Of a DNA stretch of 64,000 bases, positions 19,341 through 27,786 are shown piece by piece. Below the pieces are notes generated by a model. The model saw nothing but the letters and a program-made list of their open reading frames with translations, was not told the origin of the DNA and searched no databases. Source of the DNA: Desulfatitalea tepidiphila (GTDB taxonomy: Bacteria; Desulfobacterota; Desulfobacteria; Desulfobacterales; Desulfosarcinaceae); the NCBI RefSeq assembly GCF_001293685.1, contig NZ_BCAG01000003.1, positions 558,001 to 622,000 on the forward strand, given 5' to 3'. Made by a program: the position numbers and the translations under genes. The stretch's first letter is position 1. Every line of letters starts with the position of its first letter.

Positions 19341-19722
19341 GTTTAAAGTTTAAAGTGTAAAGTATAAAGTGGTGGAAGTTTGTCGATTTTGACAGTACGT
19401 AACTACTTGTTGTCATTTGGGCGATTACCGGGTACGCAACGAAGTTTCGGCGCTGATCGGAATGATCACTGGATCCCGGATCAGGTCCGGGATGACGGGA
19501 AAGACAAGAATCAGGCCGTTACGAGACTGTCGATTTTTATGGTTCCTGTCGGCATGGGGCCTTTCCAGTGAAAGCCGAGCACACAGTAAAACCTTGACGC
19601 TGACCAGGATGCTTTAAGTATCCAGAATCAAGTTCGTGTTTGGGGTAGATTGAACATTACATGGCTGCATCTATAATAGACAGCATTCCTTCACTTAACA
19701 CTTAAAACTTAACACTTTAAAC
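19341..19722. repeat. Heptamer-array-bounded intergenic element, copy 1
   Basis: 382 bp between rtcB and the phosphohexomutase. The left arm is a run of AAGTNTA heptamers (19341-19370) followed by GTGGTGGAA and a TGTCGAT-like motif. The right arm (about 19672-19722) is the reverse complement of the same order: CTGTC...GGAATGC...GTGAAGG then AAGTGTT heptamers. The interior differs from the second copy (21101-21431) but both share GACGCTGA...AGTAT near the right arm. It codes for nothing. Likely a mobile or recombination-derived repeat. Confidence 0.7.
19473..19493. repeat. Short palindrome inside the heptamer element
   Basis: ATCCCGGA (19473-19480) and TCCGGGAT (19486-19493), a perfect 8-bp stem with TCAGG loop, followed by GACGGGAAAGA. 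This palindrome type is dispersed in many bacterial genomes. Here it could end rtcB transcripts. Confidence 0.5.
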
Positions 19723-19750
19723 TCTTCTTCTAAACAAGGAGCCATCATCG

Positions 19751-21106
19751 ATGATCAATCCTGAAATATTTCGTCAATACGATATCCGCGGCATTGCCGG
19801 CAAGGACATGACGGCCGATGATGTGATGCGCATCGGCCAGGGCATCGGTACCTATCTGCAGCAGCAGGGCAACCGGCACGTCGCCGTGGGGCGGGATTGC
19901 CGAACGACCTCGGATGAATACGCCGAACGGATCATCGAAGGGCTGGTGGCCACCGGCTGCCGGGTGGTGGACATCGGCGTCTGCCCCACCCCGGTCTCCT
20001 ACTTCGCCATCCGCCACCTGGAGACCGAAGGGGCGGTGATGGTCACCGCCAGCCACAATCCGCCCGAGTACAACGGCTTTAAAATTTGCAGCGGGGTGGA
20101 TTCGGTCTTCGGGGAACAGATCCAGCAGGTTCGCGCGATCATCGATGAGGGGGCGTTCCAGAAAGGCGCCGGGGCCGTCGAATCCTACGAAATCCTGCCC
20201 GACTACATCGAGCATGTGTTGGACAATATCGAGCTGCGGCGGCCGCTGCGGGTAGGGCTGGACGCGGGCAACGGGACCGCCGGCATCACAGCCGTACCGA
20301 TCATCGAGAACCTGGGCTGCGAGGTGCACGAACTCTACACCGAGATGGACGGCACCTTTCCCAACCACGAGGCCGATCCCACGGTGGCGGCCAACATGGC
20401 CGAACTGGTCGCGTTGGTCAAGGAGAAGGGGCTGGACGTGGGCCTCGGTTTCGATGGCGACGGCGATCGCCTCGGCGTGGTGGATGCCGACGGCAGCCTC
20501 GTCTACGGCGATCAGCTCATGATCCTTTTCAGCCGGGAAATACTCGGCCGCAAGCCGGGCGCCACCTTCGTCTCCGAGGTCAAATGCTCCCAGACCATGT
20601 ACGACGACATCGAAAAGCATGGCGGACGGGCCATCATGTGGAAAACTGGCCACTCCATGATCAAGAAGAAGATGAAGGAGGTGAAGGCCGAACTGGCCGG
20701 CGAGATGAGCGGGCATCTTTTCTTCGCCGACCGCTACATGGGATTCGACGACGCGACCTATGCGGCCTGCCGCCTGCTGGAGATCCTGGCCGCCGAGAGA
20801 AAAACCATCGCCCAACTTCTGGCCGATGTCCCCAAGACCTGCAACACGCCGGAAATCCGGATGGATTGTCCCGACGACATCAAGTTCGATGTGGTAGCCC
20901 GCGTCACGGAATACTTCCGCCAGCGCGAAAAGGTCATCGACATCGACGGCGTGCGCGTCCTCTTCGACAACGGATGGGGCCTGGTGCGCGCCTCCAACAC
21001 ACAGCCGGCCCTGGTATTGCGCTTCGAAGCATTGTCGCAGGAGCGCTTGGCGGAGATCAGGAGCCAGGTGGAGACGGTGTTGGAGAAGATTAAAAAGGAA
21101 GTTTAA
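19751..21106 (+). CDS. Phosphomannomutase / phosphoglucomutase
   Basis: 451 residues, an alpha-D-phosphohexomutase interconverting hexose 1- and 6-phosphates for nucleotide-sugar (LPS, capsule, glycogen) synthesis. Domains in order: the active-site loop VTASHNPPEYNGFK with the phosphoserine (about 98-111), metal loop GFDGDGDRLG (about 234-243), sugar-binding loop GEMSGHLFF (about 317-325) and phosphate-binding RASNTQPALVLRFEA (about 414-428). Closest in pattern to AlgC-type dual enzymes. The stop codon TAA lies inside the heptamer array of the following repeat. AAGGAG precedes the ATG. Confidence 0.92.
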   Translation: MINPEIFRQYDIRGIAGKDMTADDVMRIGQGIGTYLQQQGNRHVAVGRDCRTTSDEYAERIIEGLVATGCRVVDIGVCPTPVSYFAIRHLETEGAVMVTASHNPPEYNGFKICSGVDSVFGEQIQQVRAIIDEGAFQKGAGAVESYEILPDYIEHVLDNIELRRPLRVGLDAGNGTAGITAVPIIENLGCEVHELYTEMDGTFPNHEADPTVAANMAELVALVKEKGLDVGLGFDGDGDRLGVVDADGSLVYGDQLMILFSREILGRKPGATFVSEVKCSQTMYDDIEKHGGRAIMWKTGHSMIKKKMKEVKAELAGEMSGHLFFADRYMGFDDATYAACRLLEILAAERKTIAQLLADVPKTCNTPEIRMDCPDDIKFDVVARVTEYFRQREKVIDIDGVRVLFDNGWGLVRASNTQPALVLRFEALSQERLAEIRSQVETVLEKIKKEV

Positions 21107-21431
21107 AGTGTTCAGTGTAAAGTGTTAAGTGGTGGAATTCTGTCATTATAAAATCGACAGGGCACCATCACATTAAACTTTAAACTCAATGTCGTTAACT
21201 TAAGCTGGCCACTGAGGGCGGGCATAAAGCCCGCCCCTACGAGGTCTTCTTGCAATACCGGCAGTTGCCATAGCCGGGTGTTGCAGGGGCAGGATTTATC
21301 CCCGCCCGCAGCATCGTTAAAACAATGACGCTGATTTTCAAGTATTAGACGGTGGATTCCACCATTATATAATCGACAGAATTCCTTCACTTTAAACTTT
21401 AATCTTTAAACTTAAAACTTTCACTTAAAAC
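21101..21431. repeat. Heptamer-array-bounded intergenic element, copy 2
   Basis: 331 bp. Left arm: AAGTNTA-type heptamers, then GTGGTGGAATTCTGTC and a TATAA(A)ATCGACAG motif. The right arm is inverted: TATATAATCGACAG, GAATTCCTTCAC, then heptamers to 21431. The interior holds a perfect hairpin, GGGCGGGC (21216-21223) with GCCCGCCC (21229-21236). The first heptamer supplies the stop codon of the preceding gene, so the insertion may have replaced the original 3' end. Confidence 0.7.
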
Positions 21432-21497
21432 TCGATTAAAAAAAGGCCCTCATGCACACTCGAAGATTTGCCACCCGACGTCCCCCCGGTGCCACAA

Positions 21498-22670
21498 ATG
21501 AATAAACCCATCTTCGCGACGCTTTTCTTCGCCCTGTTTTCAACCATCACCGGGGTGGGCATCGTGGTGCCGCTGCTGCCGGTCTACGCCCACGACATGG
21601 GGGCCGCCGGCATTTACATCGGGCTGATCTTCGGCGCCTTTTCCATATCCCGCACCTTCTTCCTGCCCTATTTCGGAAGACTTTCGGACCGCAAGGGGCG
21701 CAAACCCTTTATCGTCGTGGGGTTGATGGCCTACACGCTGGTGTCGGCGGCCTTCGTGGTGACCACCAGCGTGCTTCAGCTCGTGATCATCCGCTTCCTG
21801 CAGGGCATCGCCTCGGCCATGATCATGCCCGTGGTGCAGGCCTATGTGGGCGACATCACGCCGCCGGGCCGGGAGGGCTTCATGATGGGGCTGTTCAACA
21901 TGTCCCTGTTCCTGGGGCTGGGATTGGGTCCGGTGGTGGGCGGGCTGATCAACGACCACTGGAGCCTGCGGGCCACCTTCGTCTGCATGGGGGTGCTTTC
22001 GCTGATCGGCTTCGTCCTGTGCCTGTGGCTGTTGCCCCCCCGACGGGAAGAGGCCGTCGTTTTGCGCCGCCGGCCGCCGCTGTCCTGGCGCGCCATCGTC
22101 TCCGATCGAACCGTGGCCGGACTTTTTATCTTCCGACTCGCCTACACGGCCGGCATCGGTGTGATCTGGGGCTTTCTGCCGGTCCTGGCCGACACGGAGC
22201 TGCACCTGAGCAGCGCCAGGATCGGTGTGCTGGTGATGCTCGGCGTGCTCGTCTCCGGGGCGGTGCAACTGCCCATGGGCAAGCTGGCCGACAAAGTCAG
22301 TCGCACGGCCATGGTGGTCGTGGGCGGCGTGCTGGCCGGTGCGGCCATGCTGGCCTATCAGCACGCTTACAGCTACGAATACCTGTTTGTGGTCAGCATT
22401 CTCTTCGGCCTGGGCGGCGGAACGGCCATGCCGGCCCTCATGGCCATGGCCGTGACCAAGGGCCAGCAGACCGCTGCCATGGGATCGATCATATCCCTAT
22501 TGACCATGGCCCACAGCATCGGTATGTTTGTCGGCTCGGTGGGCGCCGGACTGCTGATGGACTGGTTCCAGCTGCGCTACGCCTTCCTGGTCGGCGCGAT
22601 CCTGATGGCGTGCGGCACGGTCCTGTTCATGATGTTCACGGCCGGCCGCGCAGCGAACGAAGAGACTTGA
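21498..22670 (+). CDS. Major facilitator superfamily transporter
   Basis: About 390 residues with twelve hydrophobic segments. Signature loop GRLSDRKGRKPFIVVG between helices 2 and 3, VQAYVGDITPPGREGFMMG in helix 5, and MGKLADKVSRTAMVV in the equivalent loop 8-9 mark an inner-membrane drug/metabolite:H+ antiporter of the TetA/MdtG type. The substrate is not predictable. ATG 21498 is preferred because the hydrophobic segment starts directly after it (MNKPIFATLFFALF), though no good ribosome site is visible. Upstream lies the heptamer repeat; downstream trmO follows after 53 nt. Confidence 0.88.
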   Translation: MNKPIFATLFFALFSTITGVGIVVPLLPVYAHDMGAAGIYIGLIFGAFSISRTFFLPYFGRLSDRKGRKPFIVVGLMAYTLVSAAFVVTTSVLQLVIIRFLQGIASAMIMPVVQAYVGDITPPGREGFMMGLFNMSLFLGLGLGPVVGGLINDHWSLRATFVCMGVLSLIGFVLCLWLLPPRREEAVVLRRRPPLSWRAIVSDRTVAGLFIFRLAYTAGIGVIWGFLPVLADTELHLSSARIGVLVMLGVLVSGAVQLPMGKLADKVSRTAMVVVGGVLAGAAMLAYQHAYSYEYLFVVSILFGLGGGTAMPALMAMAVTKGQQTAAMGSIISLLTMAHSIGMFVGSVGAGLLMDWFQLRYAFLVGAILMACGTVLFMMFTAGRAANEET

Positions 22671-22723
22671 CCCCGGGCGGTCGCCTGAACCGGTGCACTG
22701 TGGCCCAAAAAGAAGAGAGACCC

Positions 22724-23215
22724 ATGGCAGCCATTGAAATTCATCCTATCGGCATCATCTCCACTCCCTACCAGAAGGCCGAGGATATGCCCATCCAGCC
22801 GGGTGGTGCGGCCGAGACTGCGGGCGTGATCACCATCGACGAGGCTTACGCCGAGGGACTGGCGGATATCGAGGGATTTTCCCACATCATTTTAATCTAC
22901 CTGTTTCACCGGAGCCGGGGATTCGAGCTGCGCGTAAAACCCTTTCTCGACGACCAGCTGCGCGGTCTGTTCGCCACCCGCGCGCCGCGCCGGCCCAATC
23001 CCGTCGGCCTGTCCGTGGTTTCCCTCGTCCGGCGGGAAGCCAACATCCTGCACGTCCGCAATATCGATGTGCTGGACGGCACCCCCCTGATCGATCTCAA
23101 GCCCTACGTGCCCTCGTTCGATGCGCCCCGGGTGACGGCTACCGGTTGGCTGGAAGGCAAACAGGGCGTGGAGAAGACGCTGCGCTCGGATGACCGCTTC
23201 AGCCGGCCTCGCTAG
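22724..23215 (+). CDS. trmO: tRNA (N6-threonylcarbamoyladenosine37-N6)-methyltransferase-like protein (TrmO/TsaA)
   Basis: 163 residues. TrmO methylates t6A37 of certain tRNAs using S-adenosylmethionine in a beta-barrel fold. IHPIGIISTPY at the N-terminus, DIEGFSHIILIYLFHRS (about 46-62), and RAPRRPNPVGLSVV (about 87-100) are the hallmark motifs. Short bacterial forms like this lack the C-terminal extension of E. coli TrmO. The last 17 nt overlap the end of the convergent putA gene. Confidence 0.88.
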   Translation: MAAIEIHPIGIISTPYQKAEDMPIQPGGAAETAGVITIDEAYAEGLADIEGFSHIILIYLFHRSRGFELRVKPFLDDQLRGLFATRAPRRPNPVGLSVVSLVRREANILHVRNIDVLDGTPLIDLKPYVPSFDAPRVTATGWLEGKQGVEKTLRSDDRFSRPR

Positions 23216-26200
23216 TGTCGGCCATGGCCCTGAACCCCAGGTTGCCGTAGCGGTGGAAGTTGTCGCAGACCGACTGGTTCCGCACGTAGTGGAGCAATTC
23301 CAGGCGCCCTTCCATCAGCACGGCGGCGCGGGCGATGTAGTGCCCGCCGCGGGCGGCCGCGGCGAGGATGTCGGCCGGCACCCGCTCCGGCGCGGCATAT
23401 CGGACCCGCACATCCGGGGAGAGCGAAGCGGCGAGCTGTTCGTCGGACTGCCGATCCAACCGGGCGGGCCCCAGAAAATCCCGACCTTCCCGACCTTCGA
23501 GGAATTCGATCACCGGGCTGTGCATGTTGCCGGGAATGCTCACAACCACGGTGTTGCCGGCGATGCGGGCGGCCGCCACCCGAGCCAGCGCGTCGAACAG
23601 GGTGTCGTCGGGGTGCAGGCGGACGACGATGGCGCCGATGGGCCGGTAGCGGTGGATGTTGTCCTGGCCTCGCAGATGGAAATAGTCTTTTTCGACCCCG
23701 AACTCCTGCTCCCATTGAAATAGATAGCTTTTGACGGCGCGGCTGGTCTTTTGCAGGTCATCGGCCCATTCCGCCAGCCGGCCCCATCGCAGGCCGGCCT
23801 GCCAGGCCTGAATCCGGCTCAGCAGGGGGTGGGCTGCGCGGATCGCATCCACGCGCGGCGGCGCGGTTTCGGAAACCGCCATGAACTGCAGGACGTAGTT
23901 GGGCCCCCCGGCTTTGATGCCCGGCCCCAGGGCCGACTTGCCCATGCCGCCGAACGGCTGGCGCAAGGTGACCGCTCCCGTAGTCCCCCGGTTGATGTAA
24001 AGATTGCCGGCCCGCACGGAGGCCTTCCAATAGGCCTGCTCGCGCTCGTCCAGGCTCTCCAGGCCGGCGGTGAGGCCGTAGCCGGTCTGGTTGGCCAGCT
24101 CGACGGCATGTTCCAGGTCGTCGGCGCACATCACCCCCAGCAGCGGACCGAAGAATTCGGTGGTGTGGGTCACGCTGCCCGGCTGCACCCCGTATTTGAT
24201 GCCCGGTGTCCAGAGGTGCGGATTGTCCGGGTCTTGCCGGGGCTCCAGGGCCCAGCGCTCCAGGGGTTCCAGGCGCGTCAACGCCCGTTCGAGGCGGCCG
24301 GCCGGGGGATGGATCAGCGGCCCCATGCGGTTGGAAAAGTCCCAGCAGGCGCCCACCGGCCGGCTTCGGACCGCGTCCACCAGTTTGCGTTCGAAATCTT
24401 CATCGTCGTAGACCTCCTTTTCCAGGATCAGCAGGGAGGTGGCCGAACATTTCTGGCCGCCGTTGCTGAAGGCCGAATGGACGACATGCTTGATCGCCTG
24501 GTCCCGGTCGGCCATGGCCGTGACGATGGTGGCGTTCTTGCCGCCGGTTTCGGCATGCAGCGCCAGGTCGGGCCTGGCGCGGAGCATGGCCAGCCCGGTG
24601 GCGGTGCCGCCGGTGAGGATCACGAAATCGACGCCCGGGTGGCCGGCCAGGTGCGCGCCGGCCGACTCGCCCGAGCAGGGCACGAACTGCAGCGCGCGCC
24701 GGGAGACGCCCGCCCGCCAGAAGCATTGGCACAGCACCCAGGCCACCGGCACGGCCTCGCTCGAGGGCTTGAACACCACCGTGTTGCCGGCGGCCAGCGC
24801 GGCGATCAGACCGCCGCACGGGATGGCGATGGCAAAATTCCACGGCGAGATCACTGCGCCCACCCCTTTGCCCCGGAAGGTCAAGTTGGGCATCTCCGCG
24901 AAGGCGCGCGCCGAATGGGGATAGTACTCCGCGAAATCGACGGCTTCCGACACCTCGGGATCCGCCTCGGTGAAGAGCTTGCCGGTGCCGGCGGCGGCCG
25001 CGCCGATCAGGTCGCCCCGCGCCTTGCGCAGTTCGGCGGCCACGGCCGAAAGGATGTAGTGCCGCTCGTCCAGCGGCAGGTTGCGCCATCCGTCGGTATC
25101 CGCCGAGGCCGCAGCCACGGCCGCATCGACGTCCTGGATCGTCGCCAGGCGGAAGCGGGCGACCGGGATGCGCTGGGGGAGCCGCGACGGGTCGAAGCAC
25201 GGACGCACCTCGCGGTCGTCGTGTATCTCCCGGCCGTCGACCACCAGGGGGATCTCCATCGGCGGGCTGTCCGATGCGGCCATCCAGCGCTCCCGGATGG
25301 TTTCGGCCCAGTGCCGGTTGGCGGCCAGGCTCCAATCCGTGTCCGGTTCGTTGTGGAATTCGCCTTCGAACCAGCTGCCCATCTCTTTGGGAAAGCGTTC
25401 CGTCCGGTGGTCCTGCACGCGGTGGGTGACGGGCCCGGCAGGTTCCGGGCGGGCGCAGGCCGCCTCGAACCGGGCGCCGAGGCGGCGCCAGTCGGCGGAG
25501 CCGGGCTTCAGGCCGGGCGCATGGCGCAGAAAATTGTCCGGCGCCGTGTTTTCGTCCAGGCGGCGGACCAGGTAGGCCAGGGCGTTGATGAAGTCGTCCC
25601 GGTCGGCCACCGGCGCGTAGAGCAGCACCTCCAGGTCCTCTTCGCGCAAGGCCCGCCAGATCGGATCGGCCATGCCTTCGAGCATCTCGAAATGGCAGTG
25701 CGGCGCCACCCCATTGGCCTGGGCCGTGTGCCAGGCATAGGCCAGGTCGAACAGGTTGTGCGACGCGATGCCCAGGTGCACGGCCGGCGCATGTTCGGGC
25801 CGCAGGCCGAACCGCACCATGCGGATGTAGTTGGCGTCGGTGTCGAGTTTGGTGTCGAAGATTGCCGGGGGCCAGTTGCGGTGGGCCGCTTCCAGCAGTT
25901 CCATCTCCATGTTGGCTCCCTTGACGAGGCGCAGGGTGATCGGGCTGCCGCCCCCGGAGACCCGCCGGCGGGCCCATTCGGTGAGCCGTTGCTGGATGAA
26001 ATAGGAATCCGGCAGGTAGGCCTGCAGCACGATGCCGGCGTTGCAGTCGATCAGGTCCGCCTGCTCCAGGGTCTGGGTGAATGCCGCCACGGTCATCTCC
26101 AGGTCGCAGAACGCCTCCATGTCCAGGTAGACCAGCTTGGGCACGCTGGCCCCGTCGTTGCGCTCGAAGCCGTGGGATTGGGCCGCATGGTACAAGGCCG

Positions 26201-26819
26201 CCAGACGGTCCGACAGGATCTCCACGCCGTGCCGCATGGCCAGCGGTTCGATCTGGGAGTAGATGGTGGAGATCTTCACCGAGATCGCCTCGATGTCCGG
26301 GCGTTCGAGATCCGCCAGATAGGCCTGCAGGCGGCGGGCGGCTTCCGCTTCGCCCAGCACCGCCTCGCCCAGGTGGTTGATGTTCATGCGCACCCCTTCC
26401 GCGCGCCGCTGCCGCAAATGCGCGCGCAGGGCGCCGGGATCGCCGTCGATGATGACCCGCCGCGTGTCGCGGCGCATCTTCTCGACCATCTTGGGCACGG
26501 TCCAGAAGGGCAGGTGGCGTCCCAGGGTCAGAAACATCTCGGCCAGCACCTTCTCTTTGGCCGAGAAGAAATGCGGCACCCCGCGGGTTTTGAGAATGGC
26601 GGCGATCTGGTCGGCCACCCGGCGCTTGTCGCGCGTTCGAAAGCAGCGGTCGAGCAGCTGGATCAGGACGACTTTGTCCTGGGGATGGTCGAGCAGCCGC
26701 GCCAGTTGCGCCTGGCTCTCTTTTTCTTCTTCGGTCGTCAACGCAATGGCGCGCGACAGCCACTTTTCGGCCGTCTCGACGGCTTTTGAAATGATGTCGG
26801 GGTGGCGATGTTCTTCCAT
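23199..26819 (-). CDS. putA: Bifunctional proline dehydrogenase / L-glutamate gamma-semialdehyde dehydrogenase
   Basis: 1206 residues. PutA oxidises proline to glutamate in two steps: FAD-dependent proline dehydrogenase (about 75-480; DMEAFCDLEMT, LRLVKGANMEME, LGIASHNLFDLA) and NAD-dependent aldehyde dehydrogenase (about 540-1010; GKGVGAVISPWNFAIAIPCG, HAETGGKNATIV with the Glu near 755, NGGQKCSATS with the catalytic Cys near 788). The C-terminal ~190 residues are the extra ALDH-fold domain of long PutAs. There is no N-terminal ribbon-helix-helix domain, so it is not an autorepressor. Last gene of a three-gene operon, 31 nt after epmA. Confidence 0.93.
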   Translation of the reverse strand: MEEHRHPDIISKAVETAEKWLSRAIALTTEEEKESQAQLARLLDHPQDKVVLIQLLDRCFRTRDKRRVADQIAAILKTRGVPHFFSAKEKVLAEMFLTLGRHLPFWTVPKMVEKMRRDTRRVIIDGDPGALRAHLRQRRAEGVRMNINHLGEAVLGEAEAARRLQAYLADLERPDIEAISVKISTIYSQIEPLAMRHGVEILSDRLAALYHAAQSHGFERNDGASVPKLVYLDMEAFCDLEMTVAAFTQTLEQADLIDCNAGIVLQAYLPDSYFIQQRLTEWARRRVSGGGSPITLRLVKGANMEMELLEAAHRNWPPAIFDTKLDTDANYIRMVRFGLRPEHAPAVHLGIASHNLFDLAYAWHTAQANGVAPHCHFEMLEGMADPIWRALREEDLEVLLYAPVADRDDFINALAYLVRRLDENTAPDNFLRHAPGLKPGSADWRRLGARFEAACARPEPAGPVTHRVQDHRTERFPKEMGSWFEGEFHNEPDTDWSLAANRHWAETIRERWMAASDSPPMEIPLVVDGREIHDDREVRPCFDPSRLPQRIPVARFRLATIQDVDAAVAAASADTDGWRNLPLDERHYILSAVAAELRKARGDLIGAAAAGTGKLFTEADPEVSEAVDFAEYYPHSARAFAEMPNLTFRGKGVGAVISPWNFAIAIPCGGLIAALAAGNTVVFKPSSEAVPVAWVLCQCFWRAGVSRRALQFVPCSGESAGAHLAGHPGVDFVILTGGTATGLAMLRARPDLALHAETGGKNATIVTAMADRDQAIKHVVHSAFSNGGQKCSATSLLILEKEVYDDEDFERKLVDAVRSRPVGACWDFSNRMGPLIHPPAGRLERALTRLEPLERWALEPRQDPDNPHLWTPGIKYGVQPGSVTHTTEFFGPLLGVMCADDLEHAVELANQTGYGLTAGLESLDEREQAYWKASVRAGNLYINRGTTGAVTLRQPFGGMGKSALGPGIKAGGPNYVLQFMAVSETAPPRVDAIRAAHPLLSRIQAWQAGLRWGRLAEWADDLQKTSRAVKSYLFQWEQEFGVEKDYFHLRGQDNIHRYRPIGAIVVRLHPDDTLFDALARVAAARIAGNTVVVSIPGNMHSPVIEFLEGREGRDFLGPARLDRQSDEQLAASLSPDVRVRYAAPERVPADILAAAARGGHYIARAAVLMEGRLELLHYVRNQSVCDNFHRYGNLGFRAMADTSEAG

Positions 26820-26850
26820 TTGGACCTCGCGAAAAAGGGGGGAAACCGAT

Positions 26851-27780
26851 CTACAGCGTTTCGGGAACGAAGGCGACCACGTCGTCGATGCGATCGCTGT
26901 CGGTCAGGAGCATCGCCAGGCGGTCGACGCCCAGGGCATTGCCCGTGGCCGCGGGCATCCGTTCCAGGTCGCGCAGGAACCGTTCGGGGGCCGGGTAAAC
27001 CGCCTTTCCGGCGGCCCGGCGCCGTTCGCTCTCGGCGGCGAACCGCTGGCGCTGTTCGACGGGATCGGTCAATTCGGTGAAGGCGTTGCACAGCTCGATG
27101 CCCGCGATGTACAGCTCGAAGCGTTCGGCCAGGTCCGGTTGCCCGGGCTTCAGCCGCGCCAGGGCGCCGCAGGCCGCCGGATAGTCATACAGGATCACCG
27201 GCCGGGGCCAGCCCAGTTGCGGTTCGATGACCAGGCCCATGATCTCGTCGAAGCGCCCGCTGTCGAGCGCCGCCGACGCGGAGCAGCCGCCCCAGGTCCG
27301 GAAGGCATCGTCCACGCTCATGCGCGGCCACGGCGGCCGAAAGTCGATGGTGCGGCCCTGGTAGCTCAATTGGAGCGGCGACCCGAGCGCTGCCGCCACG
27401 TGCGGGACCAGCGCCTCGCACTGGGCCATCATGTGGGTGTAATCCTCGCCGGCCGTGTACCATTCCAGCATCGTCAATTCCGGCAGGTGGCGCCGGCCGC
27501 GCTCGCCGGTGCGAAAGCATTTGCAGATTTGATAGATCCGGGTGAACCCGTCGGCCAGCATGCGCTTCATGCACAGTTCAGGAGAGGTCTGCAGGTACCA
27601 GTCGCCGGCCGGCTCGGCGTCGATGTGCGTCTCCGGGGCCGGCGCCGGGATGCGAACCGGCGTATCGACCTCCAGGTAGCCCTGGCCGGTGAAAAAATCA
27701 CGCAACGCGGCGATGATCCGGGCGCGTTGCGCCAGGTTTCGAAACCGTGCCGATGGGGGGATCGCTGCCATGAGGCCCAT
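26851..27780 (-). CDS. epmA: EF-P lysyltransferase-like protein (EpmA/GenX, lysyl-tRNA synthetase paralogue)
   Basis: 309 residues, a catalytic class II aminoacyl-tRNA synthetase core without the anticodon-binding domain. Motif 2 FRTGERGRRHLPELTMLEWY and motif 3 GNALGVDRLAML are clear, with ETHIDAEP and LQTSPELCMKRML typical of GenX. EpmA attaches (R)-beta-lysine to a conserved Lys of elongation factor P. No efp or epmB gene is in this window. It starts 6 nt after the deacetylase stop and is followed by putA, so all three are likely cotranscribed. A GTG- or ATG-start a few codons downstream is possible. Confidence 0.88.
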   Translation of the reverse strand: MGLMAAIPPSARFRNLAQRARIIAALRDFFTGQGYLEVDTPVRIPAPAPETHIDAEPAGDWYLQTSPELCMKRMLADGFTRIYQICKCFRTGERGRRHLPELTMLEWYTAGEDYTHMMAQCEALVPHVAAALGSPLQLSYQGRTIDFRPPWPRMSVDDAFRTWGGCSASAALDSGRFDEIMGLVIEPQLGWPRPVILYDYPAACGALARLKPGQPDLAERFELYIAGIELCNAFTELTDPVEQRQRFAAESERRRAAGKAVYPAPERFLRDLERMPAATGNALGVDRLAMLLTDSDRIDDVVAFVPETL

Positions 27781-27786
27781 CGACGA

